A stretch of 64,000 nucleotides of DNA from Winogradskyella luteola (GCF_019203985.1 NZ_JAGSPD010000004.1:1-64000), one strand, 5' to 3'. Shown: positions 33,801-44,096, counted from the first letter of the stretch. The notes: generated from the letters alone by a model not told the origin. Numbers and translations are program-made.

Positions 33801-34280
33801 ATGTACAAAAAACAATTTGAAATTCGTTGGAGTGATGTTGATGCTAATGGTCATTTAGCAAATTCTGCATATACTAATTTTATGAGTCATGCTAGGATGT
33901 CTTTCTTTAGTAATAGAGGATTTTCAATGCCAGAAATACAAAAGTATAATGTTGGTCCTGTGGTGTTTTACGAACATATGTATTATTTTAAGGAGTCGTT
34001 TATAGGTGCGCCAATTACTGTCACCATTGAAGTTTCTGGTCTAAGTGATGATGGTATGCTTTTTATGTTTGAGCATAATTTTTACAACGATAAAGGTGAT
34101 AATCTGGCTTATTGCGAAATGCAAGGCGCATGGATAGATTTAAAATCTAGAAAATTAACCAGTTTACCAAAAGAACTCATGAGTTTAGCACAAAAATTTC
34201 CAAAATCTAAAAACTTTAAGGTGTTGACCAAAGCAGATACAAGGAAATATGGGGTAAGACCAAAACCGATGGAAATTTAA
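33801..34280 (+). CDS. acyl-CoA thioesterase, hotdog fold, 159 aa
   Basis: The N-terminal RWSDVDANGHLANSAYTNFM is the 4HBT/YbgC-like signature with the catalytic aspartate, in a protein of usual length. It hydrolyses acyl-CoA thioesters; the chain specificity is unknown. Single gene, convergent with the next one. Confidence 0.88.
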   Translation: MYKKQFEIRWSDVDANGHLANSAYTNFMSHARMSFFSNRGFSMPEIQKYNVGPVVFYEHMYYFKESFIGAPITVTIEVSGLSDDGMLFMFEHNFYNDKGDNLAYCEMQGAWIDLKSRKLTSLPKELMSLAQKFPKSKNFKVLTKADTRKYGVRPKPMEI

Positions 34281-34283
34281 ACT

Positions 34284-35450
34284 CTATTTAAATGGCTGAT
34301 GCTGCTTAAACGATTTTATCTGTACATTCTCAATAAAAGGCTTTAGGATTTGATTGGGTAGATAGCGCTTATGTCTGCAATAACATGTCAGAGTTTCGGG
34401 TTGTGCACCAAGTGTACTTTTAATTTCTGAAGCGGTTCTTCCTAGATTTATTTGGTCAGATTGAGTCTCGATACCAAGTCTCACATAATCGTTTAATATT
34501 CTTGGATAGATGGAATAGTCTTTGTTTTTTGAGTAATCAATACCTATAAAGTGTGCATCCAAATATGATCTATTTTGCATAGCAGAAAGAAAACCGACGA
34601 GCTTGCCTTCTAGAAAGTAACCTTTTACAATGAACTTGTCTTTAAATGTATCTTTAAGATGAATGTAAGTGTCTAGGTTTAAAATTTGAGCATTAAAGTC
34701 GGCATTATCAATAGTGTTTTGGTACAACTCTTGAAGCTCATTTCTATAGGTTTTAATGTCATTTTGAGAAAACAGCTTGGCTTCTAAAGCTTCACTTTTT
34801 GCATCCGCTCTGTTGGCTTTTACTCTATACTTAGATTTCAAAGCCTTTTTATAATCATCAAACGATTGCCATTCGGGTTTGAGATAGATAAACATATTTG
34901 GTTCTACATGCATGGATGCATAGCCAAAAGACTTTAAATGGTCTGTAATATATAGCGATTCCTCTTCAAAATCCTTAACAAAAATTGCGTTGAGCCGCTT
35001 ACATTTATAGAGATTTCTAACGGTTTTAGCAATCGCTTTAAAAGTTTCAACTTTTGGTTCCCCATCTTTCAAAAACGTACCATATTCTCCACTTAAAAAC
35101 ACATTGCCACAAAACAATACACGAATCTGATTTTTACAGAACATATTATTCACCGCACGTCTAATCTTATCAAACATTTTAATGTTCTTGGTGATTGTTT
35201 CAATACCAATAGTAACTAATTGCGTATTTGCAAAAGCAATAGGTTTACCATTTTTTAGAATGAAAATATAATTGAATTCTATGTCTGTATTTGCAATTTC
35301 AAAAGCGCTTAAAAACTCTGGGGAATAGTATATATTAGATGTGCAATCCAAACTTTCCCAATAGGTTTTGGGAATATGCTCTACAGTTTTAAATATTTCT
35401 GAAGTTAGCGACAAATCAACGAGCCTTTTTTTTAGGTTTAATAGATACAA
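34284..35450 (-). CDS. GNAT-fold acyltransferase-like protein, 388 aa
   Basis: The C-terminal half (about residues 200-345) resembles the GNAT-type fold of FemAB/peptidoglycan-bridge and related proteins: KSKYRVKANRADAK, then VKGYFLEGKLVGFLSAM, then LGRTASEIKSTLGAQPE. No signal peptide. The acceptor is unknown. The start used overlaps the upstream transporter gene by 35 bp; a later start at TTG or ATG is possible. Confidence 0.6.
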   Translation of the reverse strand: MYLLNLKKRLVDLSLTSEIFKTVEHIPKTYWESLDCTSNIYYSPEFLSAFEIANTDIEFNYIFILKNGKPIAFANTQLVTIGIETITKNIKMFDKIRRAVNNMFCKNQIRVLFCGNVFLSGEYGTFLKDGEPKVETFKAIAKTVRNLYKCKRLNAIFVKDFEEESLYITDHLKSFGYASMHVEPNMFIYLKPEWQSFDDYKKALKSKYRVKANRADAKSEALEAKLFSQNDIKTYRNELQELYQNTIDNADFNAQILNLDTYIHLKDTFKDKFIVKGYFLEGKLVGFLSAMQNRSYLDAHFIGIDYSKNKDYSIYPRILNDYVRLGIETQSDQINLGRTASEIKSTLGAQPETLTCYCRHKRYLPNQILKPFIENVQIKSFKQHQPFK

Positions 35451-36312
35451 GGTAAACGCCAGAAAATATCAATACCATAGCAATAATTTTGATAACATCA
35501 ACAGCATCAACCCCCATAATAATAGCAAATAAACCAGCAATTACAGGTTGCAGATAAATAAATACCCCAACGGTTGAAGCTTTTAATTTACTTAACGCAT
35601 ACGGATTTAAGAGATAGGTTGCAAAAGTAGCGCCGACAATTACAAAGCCTACAGAAAAAGATACGTACGGAGTAAAAGTTTCCCATTTCACTTCTAAAAA
35701 TTGATTATAACCAAATGGCAGTACCATAAAAAAACCAAATAAAAATAGCCATTTTATGAATGCAAAGGGGTGGTATTTTGCTGTAAGCTGCTTTATAAGA
35801 ATAATATAGATGCTGTAAGAAATCGCATTAATAAATATAAAAGCATTACCTAAAACAACGTTATCTGCAATTCGGGTAGATTTACCATAGATAGTAAGTA
35901 CCAATGCGCCACAAAGCGCTAAGACAATGCCAATAACCTTTAATGCTGTAACTTTTTCTTTTAAAATTATTGCGGACAGAATGAGTATAATAACTGGAGT
36001 AATCGTTACAATTGCTGAAGCATGTATAGGCGTTGTTAATTCTAGACCTTTTAAGAATAACAACATGTTTATCACAACCCCAAAGACCGCAGCAGCAAAT
36101 AGCCTTATGTAATCTCTGCGTTTAATTTTTTCTTTAGGCAAAAACAAACTAATAAGCCAAAACAGAACCGCAGCACCACCAACTCTTAAAACTACAAAAG
36201 CGAAGGGCTTAACGTAATTTTCGTTCATTACCACCTTGGCGAAAGTGTAGTTGAGTCCATATAATAACTGAACCATGAATAATGCAAAAATGGCAAAGGC
36301 TCTACTATTCAT
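35416..36312 (-). CDS. EamA/DMT family transporter, 298 aa
   Basis: Ten hydrophobic segments in two homologous halves of five, with EamA-type sequence (FALFMVQLLYGLNYTFAKVV in TM1). Inner-membrane exporter of small metabolites; substrate unknown. Overlaps both neighbours (8 bp with the arsenate-reductase-like gene, 35 bp with the acyltransferase-like gene), so the three are likely translated from one mRNA. Confidence 0.88.
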   Translation of the reverse strand: MNSRAFAIFALFMVQLLYGLNYTFAKVVMNENYVKPFAFVVLRVGGAAVLFWLISLFLPKEKIKRRDYIRLFAAAVFGVVINMLLFLKGLELTTPIHASAIVTITPVIILILSAIILKEKVTALKVIGIVLALCGALVLTIYGKSTRIADNVVLGNAFIFINAISYSIYIILIKQLTAKYHPFAFIKWLFLFGFFMVLPFGYNQFLEVKWETFTPYVSFSVGFVIVGATFATYLLNPYALSKLKASTVGVFIYLQPVIAGLFAIIMGVDAVDVIKIIAMVLIFSGVYLVSIKPKKKAR

Positions 36313-36658
36313 GTATAGCTTGTTTTGCTGTTTCTACCGTTTTTTTAGAGTTGCCAATAAAAATCTGATTATTAAAAAGTATTACAGGGCGCTTTAAAAA
36401 TGTATAATGTTCTAAAATGTAGTTTTTGTAGTCGTCTTCAGTAAGTGATTTATTTTTTAAGTCGAGTTCCTTGTAGAGTCTGGCACGTTTACTAAATAAG
36501 CTTTCATAACTATCGGTAAGGTTTCTCATTTCGCTTAGCTGTGCTTCGGTAATAGCTTCTGTCTTTATATCCTGAAACTCAAAATCATTTGGTAAACTAA
36601 TTTCGTCAATAATTCTCATGCACGTATTGCAAGTGCTTAAATAGTATATTTTTTTCAT
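36305..36658 (-). CDS. ArsC/Spx family thioredoxin-fold protein, 117 aa
   Basis: A thioredoxin-like protein starting MKKIYYLSTCNTCMR with a CxxC pair (C10, C13) where ArsC/Spx proteins carry theirs, and LKRPVILF as the conserved cis-Pro strand. It could be a reductase or a regulator. No arsenic-resistance genes lie nearby, so a general redox role is as likely. Confidence 0.82.
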   Translation of the reverse strand: MKKIYYLSTCNTCMRIIDEISLPNDFEFQDIKTEAITEAQLSEMRNLTDSYESLFSKRARLYKELDLKNKSLTEDDYKNYILEHYTFLKRPVILFNNQIFIGNSKKTVETAKQAIHE

Positions 36659-36741
36659 CTTGATATTCTAATTAATTTTGACATTGCAAAGTAACCTTAT
36701 TTGAATTGAAAAATAGTTACATTTAAGAAAAATATAATGAC

Positions 36742-37989
36742 ATGGAGTACTACTCAATCGCAACAATTTTAATTGTTTTATCAGCTGTTTTTGGATACAT
36801 AAATGTCCGTTTTTTAAAACTGCCCATTACAATCGGTTTAATGCTGATAACTATTGTTTTTACTGTGGTTTTAGTTGGTGTTGCACAATTTGATGATACT
36901 ATGTTGTTAAGAGAAAAAGCATTTATAAATAGTATTGATTTTAAAACTGTTCTGCTAGATATAATGCTGAGTTTTTTACTGTTTGCTGGTGCTTTGCATA
37001 CTAATTTCAATCAGTTAAAAGTACAGAGAGGTCCCATATTGGCTTTTGCAACGTTGGGTGTTTTGGTATCAACTTTTCTAGTCGGAATTATTATGTTTTA
37101 TGTTTTGCACTGGATAGGAATAGAAGTTACGTTTATAAATTGTTTGTTATTTGGGGCTTTAATCTCACCTACTGATCCAATTGCTGTTTTAGGTATTTTG
37201 AAAAAAGCTGGTGCACCCAAAAAACTAGAAACCAAGATTGTTGGCGAGTCACTTTTTAATGATGGTGTTGGTGTTGTTGTATTCTTAACCATTTTTGCGA
37301 TAGCAGCAAAGCCTGAAGCTGCTATAGCATTTTCTGATATAGCAACATTATTTGGACAAGAGGTCATAGGAGGTGTAGCTTTAGGTCTGTTTTTAGGTTG
37401 GATTACATATCGCTTAATGAAATCCATAGACAATTATGAAGTTGAGGTGATATTAACCATTTCTACGGTAATGGGCGGAACCATGCTAGCACATAAGTTT
37501 CATTTATCGGCACCATTGGCGATGGTTACAGCTGGTTTAATAGTTGGTAACGATACAGTAAGAAATTCTGCAATGTCTGAAACAACAGAAGCTTATGTTG
37601 ACAAATTCTGGGAGCTTATAGATGTACTTTTAAATACAATACTGTTTATAATGATTGGAATGGAAATGCTAGTGCTTACTTTAGATGGGAAGTATATTTA
37701 TGCAGGTTTATTAGCGATTCCTATTATACTAATGTGCCGTTACATGTCGTTATGGTTGCCTATAAAATTTTTCTCCAAACGCTTGGACTTTGTGCCGAAG
37801 ACCAACTTAATTATGACATGGGGAGGTTTGCGAGGAGGTATTTCAATTGCTTTGGCTTTAAGTCTTACCCAAGACATGCACAGAGAACTGTTTTTGGTCA
37901 TCACCTATATCGTGGTCATTGTATCTATAGTTGGACAAGGCTTAACCGTAGAGCCAATTATAAAACGATTGACTAGAAAATCAGATTAA
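36742..37989 (+). CDS. sodium:proton antiporter, CPA1/NhaP type, 415 aa
   Basis: About twelve transmembrane segments. The ion-binding core shows ISPTDPIAVLGIL (with the ND/TD pair region) and GESLFNDGVGVVVF, both diagnostic of CPA1 antiporters; WGGLRGGISIALAL is the conserved late segment. Exports sodium against protons at the inner membrane. The stop overlaps the convergent lipoprotein gene by 4 bp. Confidence 0.92.
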   Translation: MEYYSIATILIVLSAVFGYINVRFLKLPITIGLMLITIVFTVVLVGVAQFDDTMLLREKAFINSIDFKTVLLDIMLSFLLFAGALHTNFNQLKVQRGPILAFATLGVLVSTFLVGIIMFYVLHWIGIEVTFINCLLFGALISPTDPIAVLGILKKAGAPKKLETKIVGESLFNDGVGVVVFLTIFAIAAKPEAAIAFSDIATLFGQEVIGGVALGLFLGWITYRLMKSIDNYEVEVILTISTVMGGTMLAHKFHLSAPLAMVTAGLIVGNDTVRNSAMSETTEAYVDKFWELIDVLLNTILFIMIGMEMLVLTLDGKYIYAGLLAIPIILMCRYMSLWLPIKFFSKRLDFVPKTNLIMTWGGLRGGISIALALSLTQDMHRELFLVITYIVVIVSIVGQGLTVEPIIKRLTRKSD

Positions 37990-38705
37990 TTAAATTTAAG
38001 TAAAGACGACACTTCGTCAAACGGAATAACAAACTCTGTATAACCTTGGTTGTACGATGCGATTTCGTATACATTATAAAGCAATACAAAACCACCATCA
38101 CTAAAACCAATATTTTTTGGTAGTTGAAATGCTTTTCCGAAGAAAAAATCTTCCATCTCAAGTTCTTTCTGTTCTTTGCTTAAAGACTTTTCAAAATGTG
38201 TTTTGGCTAAGGTTTTAAATGCGTTTATATCTTTAATAAGATCATCTTTAGTTAAGACATCTCCTGTTTTAGCATTAAGATTTAAGAACTTTATCTTATC
38301 ATTACCGTGAGCTCCTCCCTTAAATTCATAAGTGTTTATGGCTAATGTGATAATATCTTCAGATTGATAGGTTTTTTCGGTTTCAATATAAAGCTCCCAC
38401 TTTGGTTCTGAAGCATCAGGAAAATCATTTTTAAAGTTGATGTACTCTGAGTTAAAATCTTTCAAAATGGACTCTAAACTTGTTTTTTTCGTAGGATCAC
38501 TTAACGTAGAAATTATAGCTTCCTCAATTTTAAAATTGATGGTTTTGCTAAGCTCATCATTTCCTGTAGCTTTATCAAAAGTTACAGATACATCAGCTTC
38601 GTAAGCATTATCAATTGAGGTGGTTTTAAAAGTTACAGGTTTAAATTCTGATTCGCAGGAATTCAAAATGCATAATAAAACAAAAAAAGACAGTAGACGT
38701 TTCAA
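37986..38705 (-). CDS. lipoprotein with DUF4163/DUF3298 domains, 239 aa
   Basis: A lipobox (LLCILNSC, C17) predicts a lipid anchor. The remainder matches the paired DUF4163 (PdaC-like) and DUF3298 (RsiV-like) regions, e.g. YEFKGGAHGNDKIKFLNLNA and VLTKDDLIKD. In RsiV this domain binds lysozyme; here it is only a fold similarity and the ligand is unknown. Confidence 0.8.
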   Translation of the reverse strand: MKRLLSFFVLLCILNSCESEFKPVTFKTTSIDNAYEADVSVTFDKATGNDELSKTINFKIEEAIISTLSDPTKKTSLESILKDFNSEYINFKNDFPDASEPKWELYIETEKTYQSEDIITLAINTYEFKGGAHGNDKIKFLNLNAKTGDVLTKDDLIKDINAFKTLAKTHFEKSLSKEQKELEMEDFFFGKAFQLPKNIGFSDGGFVLLYNVYEIASYNQGYTEFVIPFDEVSSLLKFN

Positions 38706-38833
38706 AGGGTTTTAAAGTTTTAGTTAAACATACTATAAAGGTATTGTATAGAATTGAATACAACGAATTATAAATTAAATTTGTTGTTTTCCCATGATGT
38801 TAATTTTTGAACCATTTAATAACCTTACCATAT

Positions 38834-39973
38834 ATGAAATTTAACACAAAAACAATACATGGCGGACAGCAACATGATCCTGCCTACGGTTCGGTAATGC
38901 CACCAATTTACCAAACCACCACCTATGCGCAATCCACACCGGGAGGCCATAAAGGCTATGAGTATTCCAGAACTCACAATCCGACAAGGCATGCTTTGGA
39001 AAATGCTTTCGCCAGCATAGAAAACGGAAATCATGGTTTGGCTTTTGGTTCGGGTTTAGCTGCAGTAGATGCCGTTTTAAAGTTGTTGCAACCAGGCGAT
39101 GAGGTTGTTTCCACTAATGATTTGTACGGTGGAACCTACAGGCTTTTTACAAAGATTTATGAAGACTTTGGGATAAAGTTTCATTTTATAGGTATGGATA
39201 ATTCGGATAGAATTGAATCGTACATAACACCAGATACCAAACTGATTTGGGCAGAGACACCAACCAATCCTATGATGAACATTATAGATATTGTATCGGT
39301 TTCAAAAATTGCAAAAAAGCACAATGTACTTTTAGCGGTTGACAACACGTTTGCAACACCTTACTTACAACGTCCATTAGATTTGGGAGCAGATATCGTA
39401 ATGCATTCGGCCACAAAATATTTGGGTGGTCATAGCGATGTGGTTATGGGTGCATTGGTGGTTAAGAACAGGGATTTGGCAGAGCGACTTTATTTTATTC
39501 AAAATGCAAGCGGAGCCATTTGTGGGCCACAGGATGCATTTTTGGTATTGAGAGGCATAAAAACCTTGCACATTCGTATGCAACGCCATTGCGAAAATGG
39601 AAAAGTTGTTGCTGAGTACTTGGCCAATCATCCTAAAATTGAAAATGTATATTGGCCAGGTTTTGAAAGCCATCCTAAACACGATATTGCGAAATCTCAA
39701 ATGAGCGATTTTGGTGGCATGGTATCTTTTACGACCAAAGGTAATGATTACAAAGAGGCTATTAAGATTGTAGAAAACCTCAAAATTTTTACACTTGCAG
39801 AATCTCTTGGTGGAGTAGAGTCTTTGGCTGGTCACCCAGCGAGTATGACGCATGCGAGTATTCCAAAGGAAGAACGTGAAAAAACGGGAGTTGTAGATTC
39901 TTTAATTAGACTAAGTGTAGGTATTGAAGATAAGGATGATTTAATAGCAGATTTAAAACAAGCCATTGGATAA
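38834..39973 (+). CDS. cystathionine gamma-synthase/lyase family PLP enzyme, 379 aa
   Basis: The Cys/Met metabolism signature is present: YEYSRTHNPTRHALE, FGSGLAAVDAVL, then HSATKYLGGHSD with the PLP lysine, and SLGGVESLAGHPASMTHAS. It acts in transsulfuration, either making cystathionine from acylated homoserine or cleaving it; sequence alone does not decide. I chose the ATG at 38834 because the family begins MKFNTKTIHGG; the ATG at 38807 adds nine residues. Confidence 0.9.
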   Translation: MKFNTKTIHGGQQHDPAYGSVMPPIYQTTTYAQSTPGGHKGYEYSRTHNPTRHALENAFASIENGNHGLAFGSGLAAVDAVLKLLQPGDEVVSTNDLYGGTYRLFTKIYEDFGIKFHFIGMDNSDRIESYITPDTKLIWAETPTNPMMNIIDIVSVSKIAKKHNVLLAVDNTFATPYLQRPLDLGADIVMHSATKYLGGHSDVVMGALVVKNRDLAERLYFIQNASGAICGPQDAFLVLRGIKTLHIRMQRHCENGKVVAEYLANHPKIENVYWPGFESHPKHDIAKSQMSDFGGMVSFTTKGNDYKEAIKIVENLKIFTLAESLGGVESLAGHPASMTHASIPKEEREKTGVVDSLIRLSVGIEDKDDLIADLKQAIG

Positions 39974-40260
39974 TCCAATAATCTGAGTTAGGTGAATGTT
40001 TGTATACTCATTGGCTATCACTATGTATGTTTCGAATATGCTTCAATACCTACAAGACGTCAAAAACCATACAGGTTTAGTATGAGTTATTTAAGATTAG
40101 CTTGCTTCGGAATGTTTTCTCTGAATTTATTGAAGTGAGTGATAAAAAACCGTAAGGTTCAATGTGGTAAAATCTTATGCTGATGACATTCCTTTTCGTA
40201 TCTCATTTGGAATGATAAGTAAGCTTTAAAAAATAATTTCATTCTTTAATTTAAAACAAA

Positions 40261-42534
40261 CTATTCTTCTTGTTCTGAGTTTGGTTGGGCAGGATCAACC
40301 GAACTATCGTGAGAATGATAATATTCTTCCAATAGATTCATTGTAGCCGTTAAGAGATCTTTCGTTTCAAGTAACAAGCTAAAGTAAAGCGTTGTGTTTT
40401 TTGGGCTAGATTCTTCGCTTCGCGTGCGCTCTACCTGTTTTTGAATTTTCTCTCTAACCAAATCAAAAACCTTTTGCTTTTCTGCTAAAACTTCACTGAT
40501 CATTTCAAATGAACGCGACTCAAACGCTGTCTGAGTTGTTGTAAACAGTTTTTCTAGATTTTCGTCTAAACTCTTAAGCTCTTTAACTTGGCTGAATTTT
40601 AATTTTTTGTGGTTATTATTAATGTGTTTATGACTTGCTTTAGAGATATACTCCAGCGATTGCGTCATATCCTGCAAGTGCCCTAAAATATTAATGTAAA
40701 AATTACTGGCAGCAACACTTGGCTCTTCCAAATTACGTATAAAGTAGAAAATATTGTCTTTAAGTTCATCTACCTCGTCAGAAAGCTTTGCAATTTGCCT
40801 GCGATTCTTTTTAAGAAGTTTTAAGTCTTGTACAGCCAGTCCATTTATGGCTGAGGTATAGATTCTATTACCTCTTTTTACCACATTGGCGATATTAGAA
40901 GCACTCTCGTGTATTACACCTTGGGTAGAACTGCTTTCTGCTTTTTCGAGATGATCTTCTTCTCGCATTATCTTGTTGCTCTTTCGGTGCGATAGATAAC
41001 TTCTTATTAGTAAAACAGTTGCTAGTAGCAAGAGACCTGCAAGAGCATAACCTTTTCCGTGATATAAAATATATGCCATTATCGCTGCGGCAACGAATGC
41101 ACTAAATGCAGTAAAAAACCAACCTCCTATGACATTAAGCACACCAGCAACTCTATATACTGCACTTTCAGTTCCCCAGGCTCTGTCAGCAAGTGATGTC
41201 CCCATAGCGACCATAAACGTAACATAAGTGGTTGATAATGGTAATTTCATTGACGTAGCAATGGAAATTAAGACACTAGCTACCATTAAATTTACAGCTG
41301 CCCTTACCAAATCGAACGCAGGTTTGTCTTGTGCCCTAACAATAACTTTGGGCTCCACAAATTGTTCGTTGGACCAATTTTTGAAAGATTGAGGGAGAAT
41401 TTTATTGATACTCTGATTGAGACCAATGGTCAATCTTACAATATTTCTAGATAAAAAATTAGGTTCAAAACGTTCCTTTACTTCATCTTGTCTAGATAAA
41501 TCCACAGAGGTTTTTACCACTGATTTTGCTTTACTCGAAAACCAAAGTGTTAGCACCATTATTAATCCTGCAATAAGAAGCAAATAAGGTTCGGTTTGTA
41601 CAGGTTCTCCAAGTGCCGTCATTACATAGTCTGAAGGATTGGCACCACTGAGAGACCAAGCTTCATAAGAATTATATGCAGCAATCGGTACACCAATAAA
41701 ATTGACCAAATCATTACCGGCAAAGGCGACAGCCAATGCAAAAGTGCCGACAATGATAATTAAGGTATAAATTTTAGCATTAAAAAACTTAACAGCGATA
41801 AAGGACATTAAAGTAAATAAGACAAAGCTTCCCTCAATGAAATACACGGGGTGGTCATTTAAAAAGTCCAGTATAGATTGGTGCATAAATGTTGCATTCT
41901 TTAGACCTTTTACAATAATGAAATACATAATTGAGGTAATCGCAAAACCGCTAAAAATGGCACTATACCAAACAGGCTTTTCTTCAAATTTAAATGATAA
42001 AAGCAAACGTGACACATATTGAATAATGGCTCCCACAGTAAAAGCCACAACAACAGATAAAAGTATACCAAGTATAATCTCTATTGCTTTTTCGTTATTG
42101 ATGTAGTTGGTCAAATCCCCTATGGATAGCGAATTGTCAGCATATATCTTAATTATTGCTACAGCAACTGAAGCTCCTAATAGCTCAAAAACAATGGAAA
42201 CGGTTGTGGATGTTGGTAAACCAAGCGTGTTAAAAAAGTCGAGAAGGAGTATATCGGTAAGCATTACGGCCATAAAAATCACCATGATTTCATCAAACAT
42301 AAATTCACCAGGGTTAAAGATGCCCTTACGTGCTACTTCCATCATACCGCTCGATGTCATTGCACCAACAGCTACACCAATACTGGCAACAATCATTATG
42401 GTCTTAAAGGAAACTGCTTTAGAACCAATTGCAGAGTTTAAAAAATTAACAGCATCGTTACTTACACCAACAACAAGATCCGCAATAGCTAAAAAAGTTA
42501 AAGCGGCAAGCATATAGATATAAAGATTTTCCAT
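40261..42534 (-). CDS. inorganic phosphate transporter, PiT family, with C-terminal helical domain, 757 aa
   Basis: The N-terminal portion holds PiT repeats (VGVSNDAVNFLNSAIGSKAV and the second copy VNLMVASVLISIATSMKLPL, then STTYVTFMVAMGTSLAD) with about ten to twelve membrane helices. About 220 C-terminal residues are soluble and helical, rich in charged heptad-like stretches and resembling PhoU/DUF47-type accessory proteins. Such fusions put transport and regulation in one chain. Phosphate uptake driven by proton or sodium is inferred. Repeats with an 11-bp period lie upstream (42577-42603). Confidence 0.92.
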   Translation of the reverse strand: MENLYIYMLAALTFLAIADLVVGVSNDAVNFLNSAIGSKAVSFKTIMIVASIGVAVGAMTSSGMMEVARKGIFNPGEFMFDEIMVIFMAVMLTDILLLDFFNTLGLPTSTTVSIVFELLGASVAVAIIKIYADNSLSIGDLTNYINNEKAIEIILGILLSVVVAFTVGAIIQYVSRLLLSFKFEEKPVWYSAIFSGFAITSIMYFIIVKGLKNATFMHQSILDFLNDHPVYFIEGSFVLFTLMSFIAVKFFNAKIYTLIIIVGTFALAVAFAGNDLVNFIGVPIAAYNSYEAWSLSGANPSDYVMTALGEPVQTEPYLLLIAGLIMVLTLWFSSKAKSVVKTSVDLSRQDEVKERFEPNFLSRNIVRLTIGLNQSINKILPQSFKNWSNEQFVEPKVIVRAQDKPAFDLVRAAVNLMVASVLISIATSMKLPLSTTYVTFMVAMGTSLADRAWGTESAVYRVAGVLNVIGGWFFTAFSAFVAAAIMAYILYHGKGYALAGLLLLATVLLIRSYLSHRKSNKIMREEDHLEKAESSSTQGVIHESASNIANVVKRGNRIYTSAINGLAVQDLKLLKKNRRQIAKLSDEVDELKDNIFYFIRNLEEPSVAASNFYINILGHLQDMTQSLEYISKASHKHINNNHKKLKFSQVKELKSLDENLEKLFTTTQTAFESRSFEMISEVLAEKQKVFDLVREKIQKQVERTRSEESSPKNTTLYFSLLLETKDLLTATMNLLEEYYHSHDSSVDPAQPNSEQEE

Positions 42535-42576
42535 GTATTTGGTTAGCTAAAATTGAACGCAAAATACTTTATTTAT

Positions 42577-42603
42577 TTTTAAAGTTACGTTATCTAAACG
42601 TTA
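42577..42603. promoter_or_regulatory. 11-bp-phased xGTTA repeats upstream of the PiT gene
   Basis: TTTTA, CGTTA and CGTTA start at 42577, 42588 and 42599, exactly 11 bp apart. The spacing equals that of PhoB/OmpR-type response-regulator sites. The same layout occurs upstream of the TonB receptor and the 44184 gene. Confidence 0.4.
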
Positions 42604-42657
42604 TTTTTAATAGGCTTGCAACTATGTTGGGCAACAAATTTTACTGGCTTCAAAATT

Positions 42658-43344
42658 TTAAACTTTTAGTATTAGAGACGTGAGTATAAACAGCTTTTCT
42701 TCGGTTTTGACATTAAAGGCTTCAAAGCGGTATTCCAAACCGAATTGAAACTTTAGCTTTTCCGAAAAAAGCCAACCCATTTGTGCCGTGGTTCTATGGT
42801 CTAATTCTGGTTTTATTTTTTTGTTCTTGCTGAGTAAGGCTTCCATTGAGGTTATCAAATAACTTTCACCAACATCTAACTTTTCACCATTTAGAGGAAA
42901 ATCTAAAGCAAAGCGATATCGCGATCGCAAAATGGTTAAGGTTTCTAAGATGCGCTGTTCAAAACGTATACGATGCCCAAAACGCAATGCCAGATTTTTT
43001 TTGGTATAGTTGTATTGTTGAGTTAAACGCAGCTCATTACTACCACCATCAATAGACGCTCTAATGCGATATTGAACACCTAAACTTAAACTGTTGTTGT
43101 AATTTAAACTTAAAGTTGAAAAATGAACGGCATCTATTTGCCTGTTTTCAAAATTAAGATTTTCATCTTGATATAGATAATAACGAGAACGCACGGCAAA
43201 GTTAACTTTATAACCACTATTAACTTTATGGTTTAAAGCTAAACCAGTTTCACCTAAGCCTTCAAAATTATTTTGAGAAAAGAGATGTAAACCCATAAAG
43301 TAGCCTATAAAGACTAAAATAATTTTAGTATAATACATGCTCAT
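42658..43344 (-). CDS. DUF2490 family outer-membrane-like protein, 228 aa
   Basis: A signal peptide (to about residue 23) precedes a series of amphipathic beta strands with alternating aromatic residues (VNFAVRSRYYLYQ, LGVQYRIRASIDG, LRFGHRIRFEQRI), typical of small beta-barrel DUF2490 proteins. Probably in the outer membrane; function unknown. It overlaps the preceding gene by 20 bp, so the two are likely co-expressed. Confidence 0.78.
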   Translation of the reverse strand: MSMYYTKIILVFIGYFMGLHLFSQNNFEGLGETGLALNHKVNSGYKVNFAVRSRYYLYQDENLNFENRQIDAVHFSTLSLNYNNSLSLGVQYRIRASIDGGSNELRLTQQYNYTKKNLALRFGHRIRFEQRILETLTILRSRYRFALDFPLNGEKLDVGESYLITSMEALLSKNKKIKPELDHRTTAQMGWLFSEKLKFQFGLEYRFEAFNVKTEEKLFILTSLILKV

Positions 43345-43912
43345 ATGACGTTGGATTCAAAACTCTAAAACTTAAAAACATACCCACGTTATTAAAAGTA
43401 AACTCTCTAATGTTACGTTTCTTTTCGGTTGTTACTTCGGCAATAATTTCAAAGTTGGTAGGTGTTCTGGGGTTTTGTGACAGCACATTATCTATAAATT
43501 TAGAGGCATTTATCTTAGATGAATACACAAACTGCTTTTGAATCTTTATAAATTTATGTTTAGTAAATGTATTCTTAAAATAGTTCTTTATTTTTTCTCT
43601 GGGGAATGTGTCAATATCCTTAAGTTTAATAACAACCTCTATATCTTCAATGTTTCCTTTTGTTGAAAATTCTAGGCTATAGCGCTGCTTTTTGTATTTA
43701 AACTTGGCTTCAAAGCTTTGCTTTTCTCCATCAGTTTCTTTATAAAATTTAATGCGTTTACACTTTTTTGGTAAACCCTCAACGAGCTTTTGTGCCATTT
43801 CCGGAAAATCGGAAAGTTTTACACGTTCTTCTTTTTCATTTTTAGTTTGGCAAAATGTCAACTGTGTAAAAGCGAATATAATTGAGACTATTAAAAGAAA
43901 ACGTAATTGCAT
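43325..43912 (-). CDS. hypothetical secreted protein, 195 aa
   Basis: Signal peptide (to FCQ, residue 21-22) followed by a basic, soluble region with strand-turn-strand pattern (SFEAKFKYKKQRYSLEFSTKG). No recognised domain. Its 3' end overlaps the DUF2490 gene, suggesting a shared periplasmic or outer-membrane role. Confidence 0.65.
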   Translation of the reverse strand: MQLRFLLIVSIIFAFTQLTFCQTKNEKEERVKLSDFPEMAQKLVEGLPKKCKRIKFYKETDGEKQSFEAKFKYKKQRYSLEFSTKGNIEDIEVVIKLKDIDTFPREKIKNYFKNTFTKHKFIKIQKQFVYSSKINASKFIDNVLSQNPRTPTNFEIIAEVTTEKKRNIREFTFNNVGMFLSFRVLNPTSYEHVLY

Positions 43913-44096
43913 TATTGAAATTTGATTTTAATTCATTTTAAAGTTAGGACATTTAACAGCATAATATCCTATTTAATATTACAAATTTAAAGGTTAGTTT
44001 TTTTATTCTCAGACTATATTCTCCTTAAAAATAGGTGTCCAATATAAATTTGGATAACATTATAAGTGTTTGAAAATAAGCAATTTAAATTTCTAA

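Noticed and set aside
36750..37433. Minus-strand frames inside the sodium:proton antiporter gene
   Set aside because: They mirror transmembrane-coding sequence, which often yields long open antisense frames.
38834..39853. 158-aa minus-strand frame inside the cystathionine gamma-synthase-type gene
   Set aside because: It is the mirror of a strongly conserved enzyme, with no start context and atypical composition.
39974..40260. Possible small gene or RNA between the PLP enzyme and the phosphate transporter
   Set aside because: No frame of useful length, no promoter-terminator pair and no stable hairpin could be seen.
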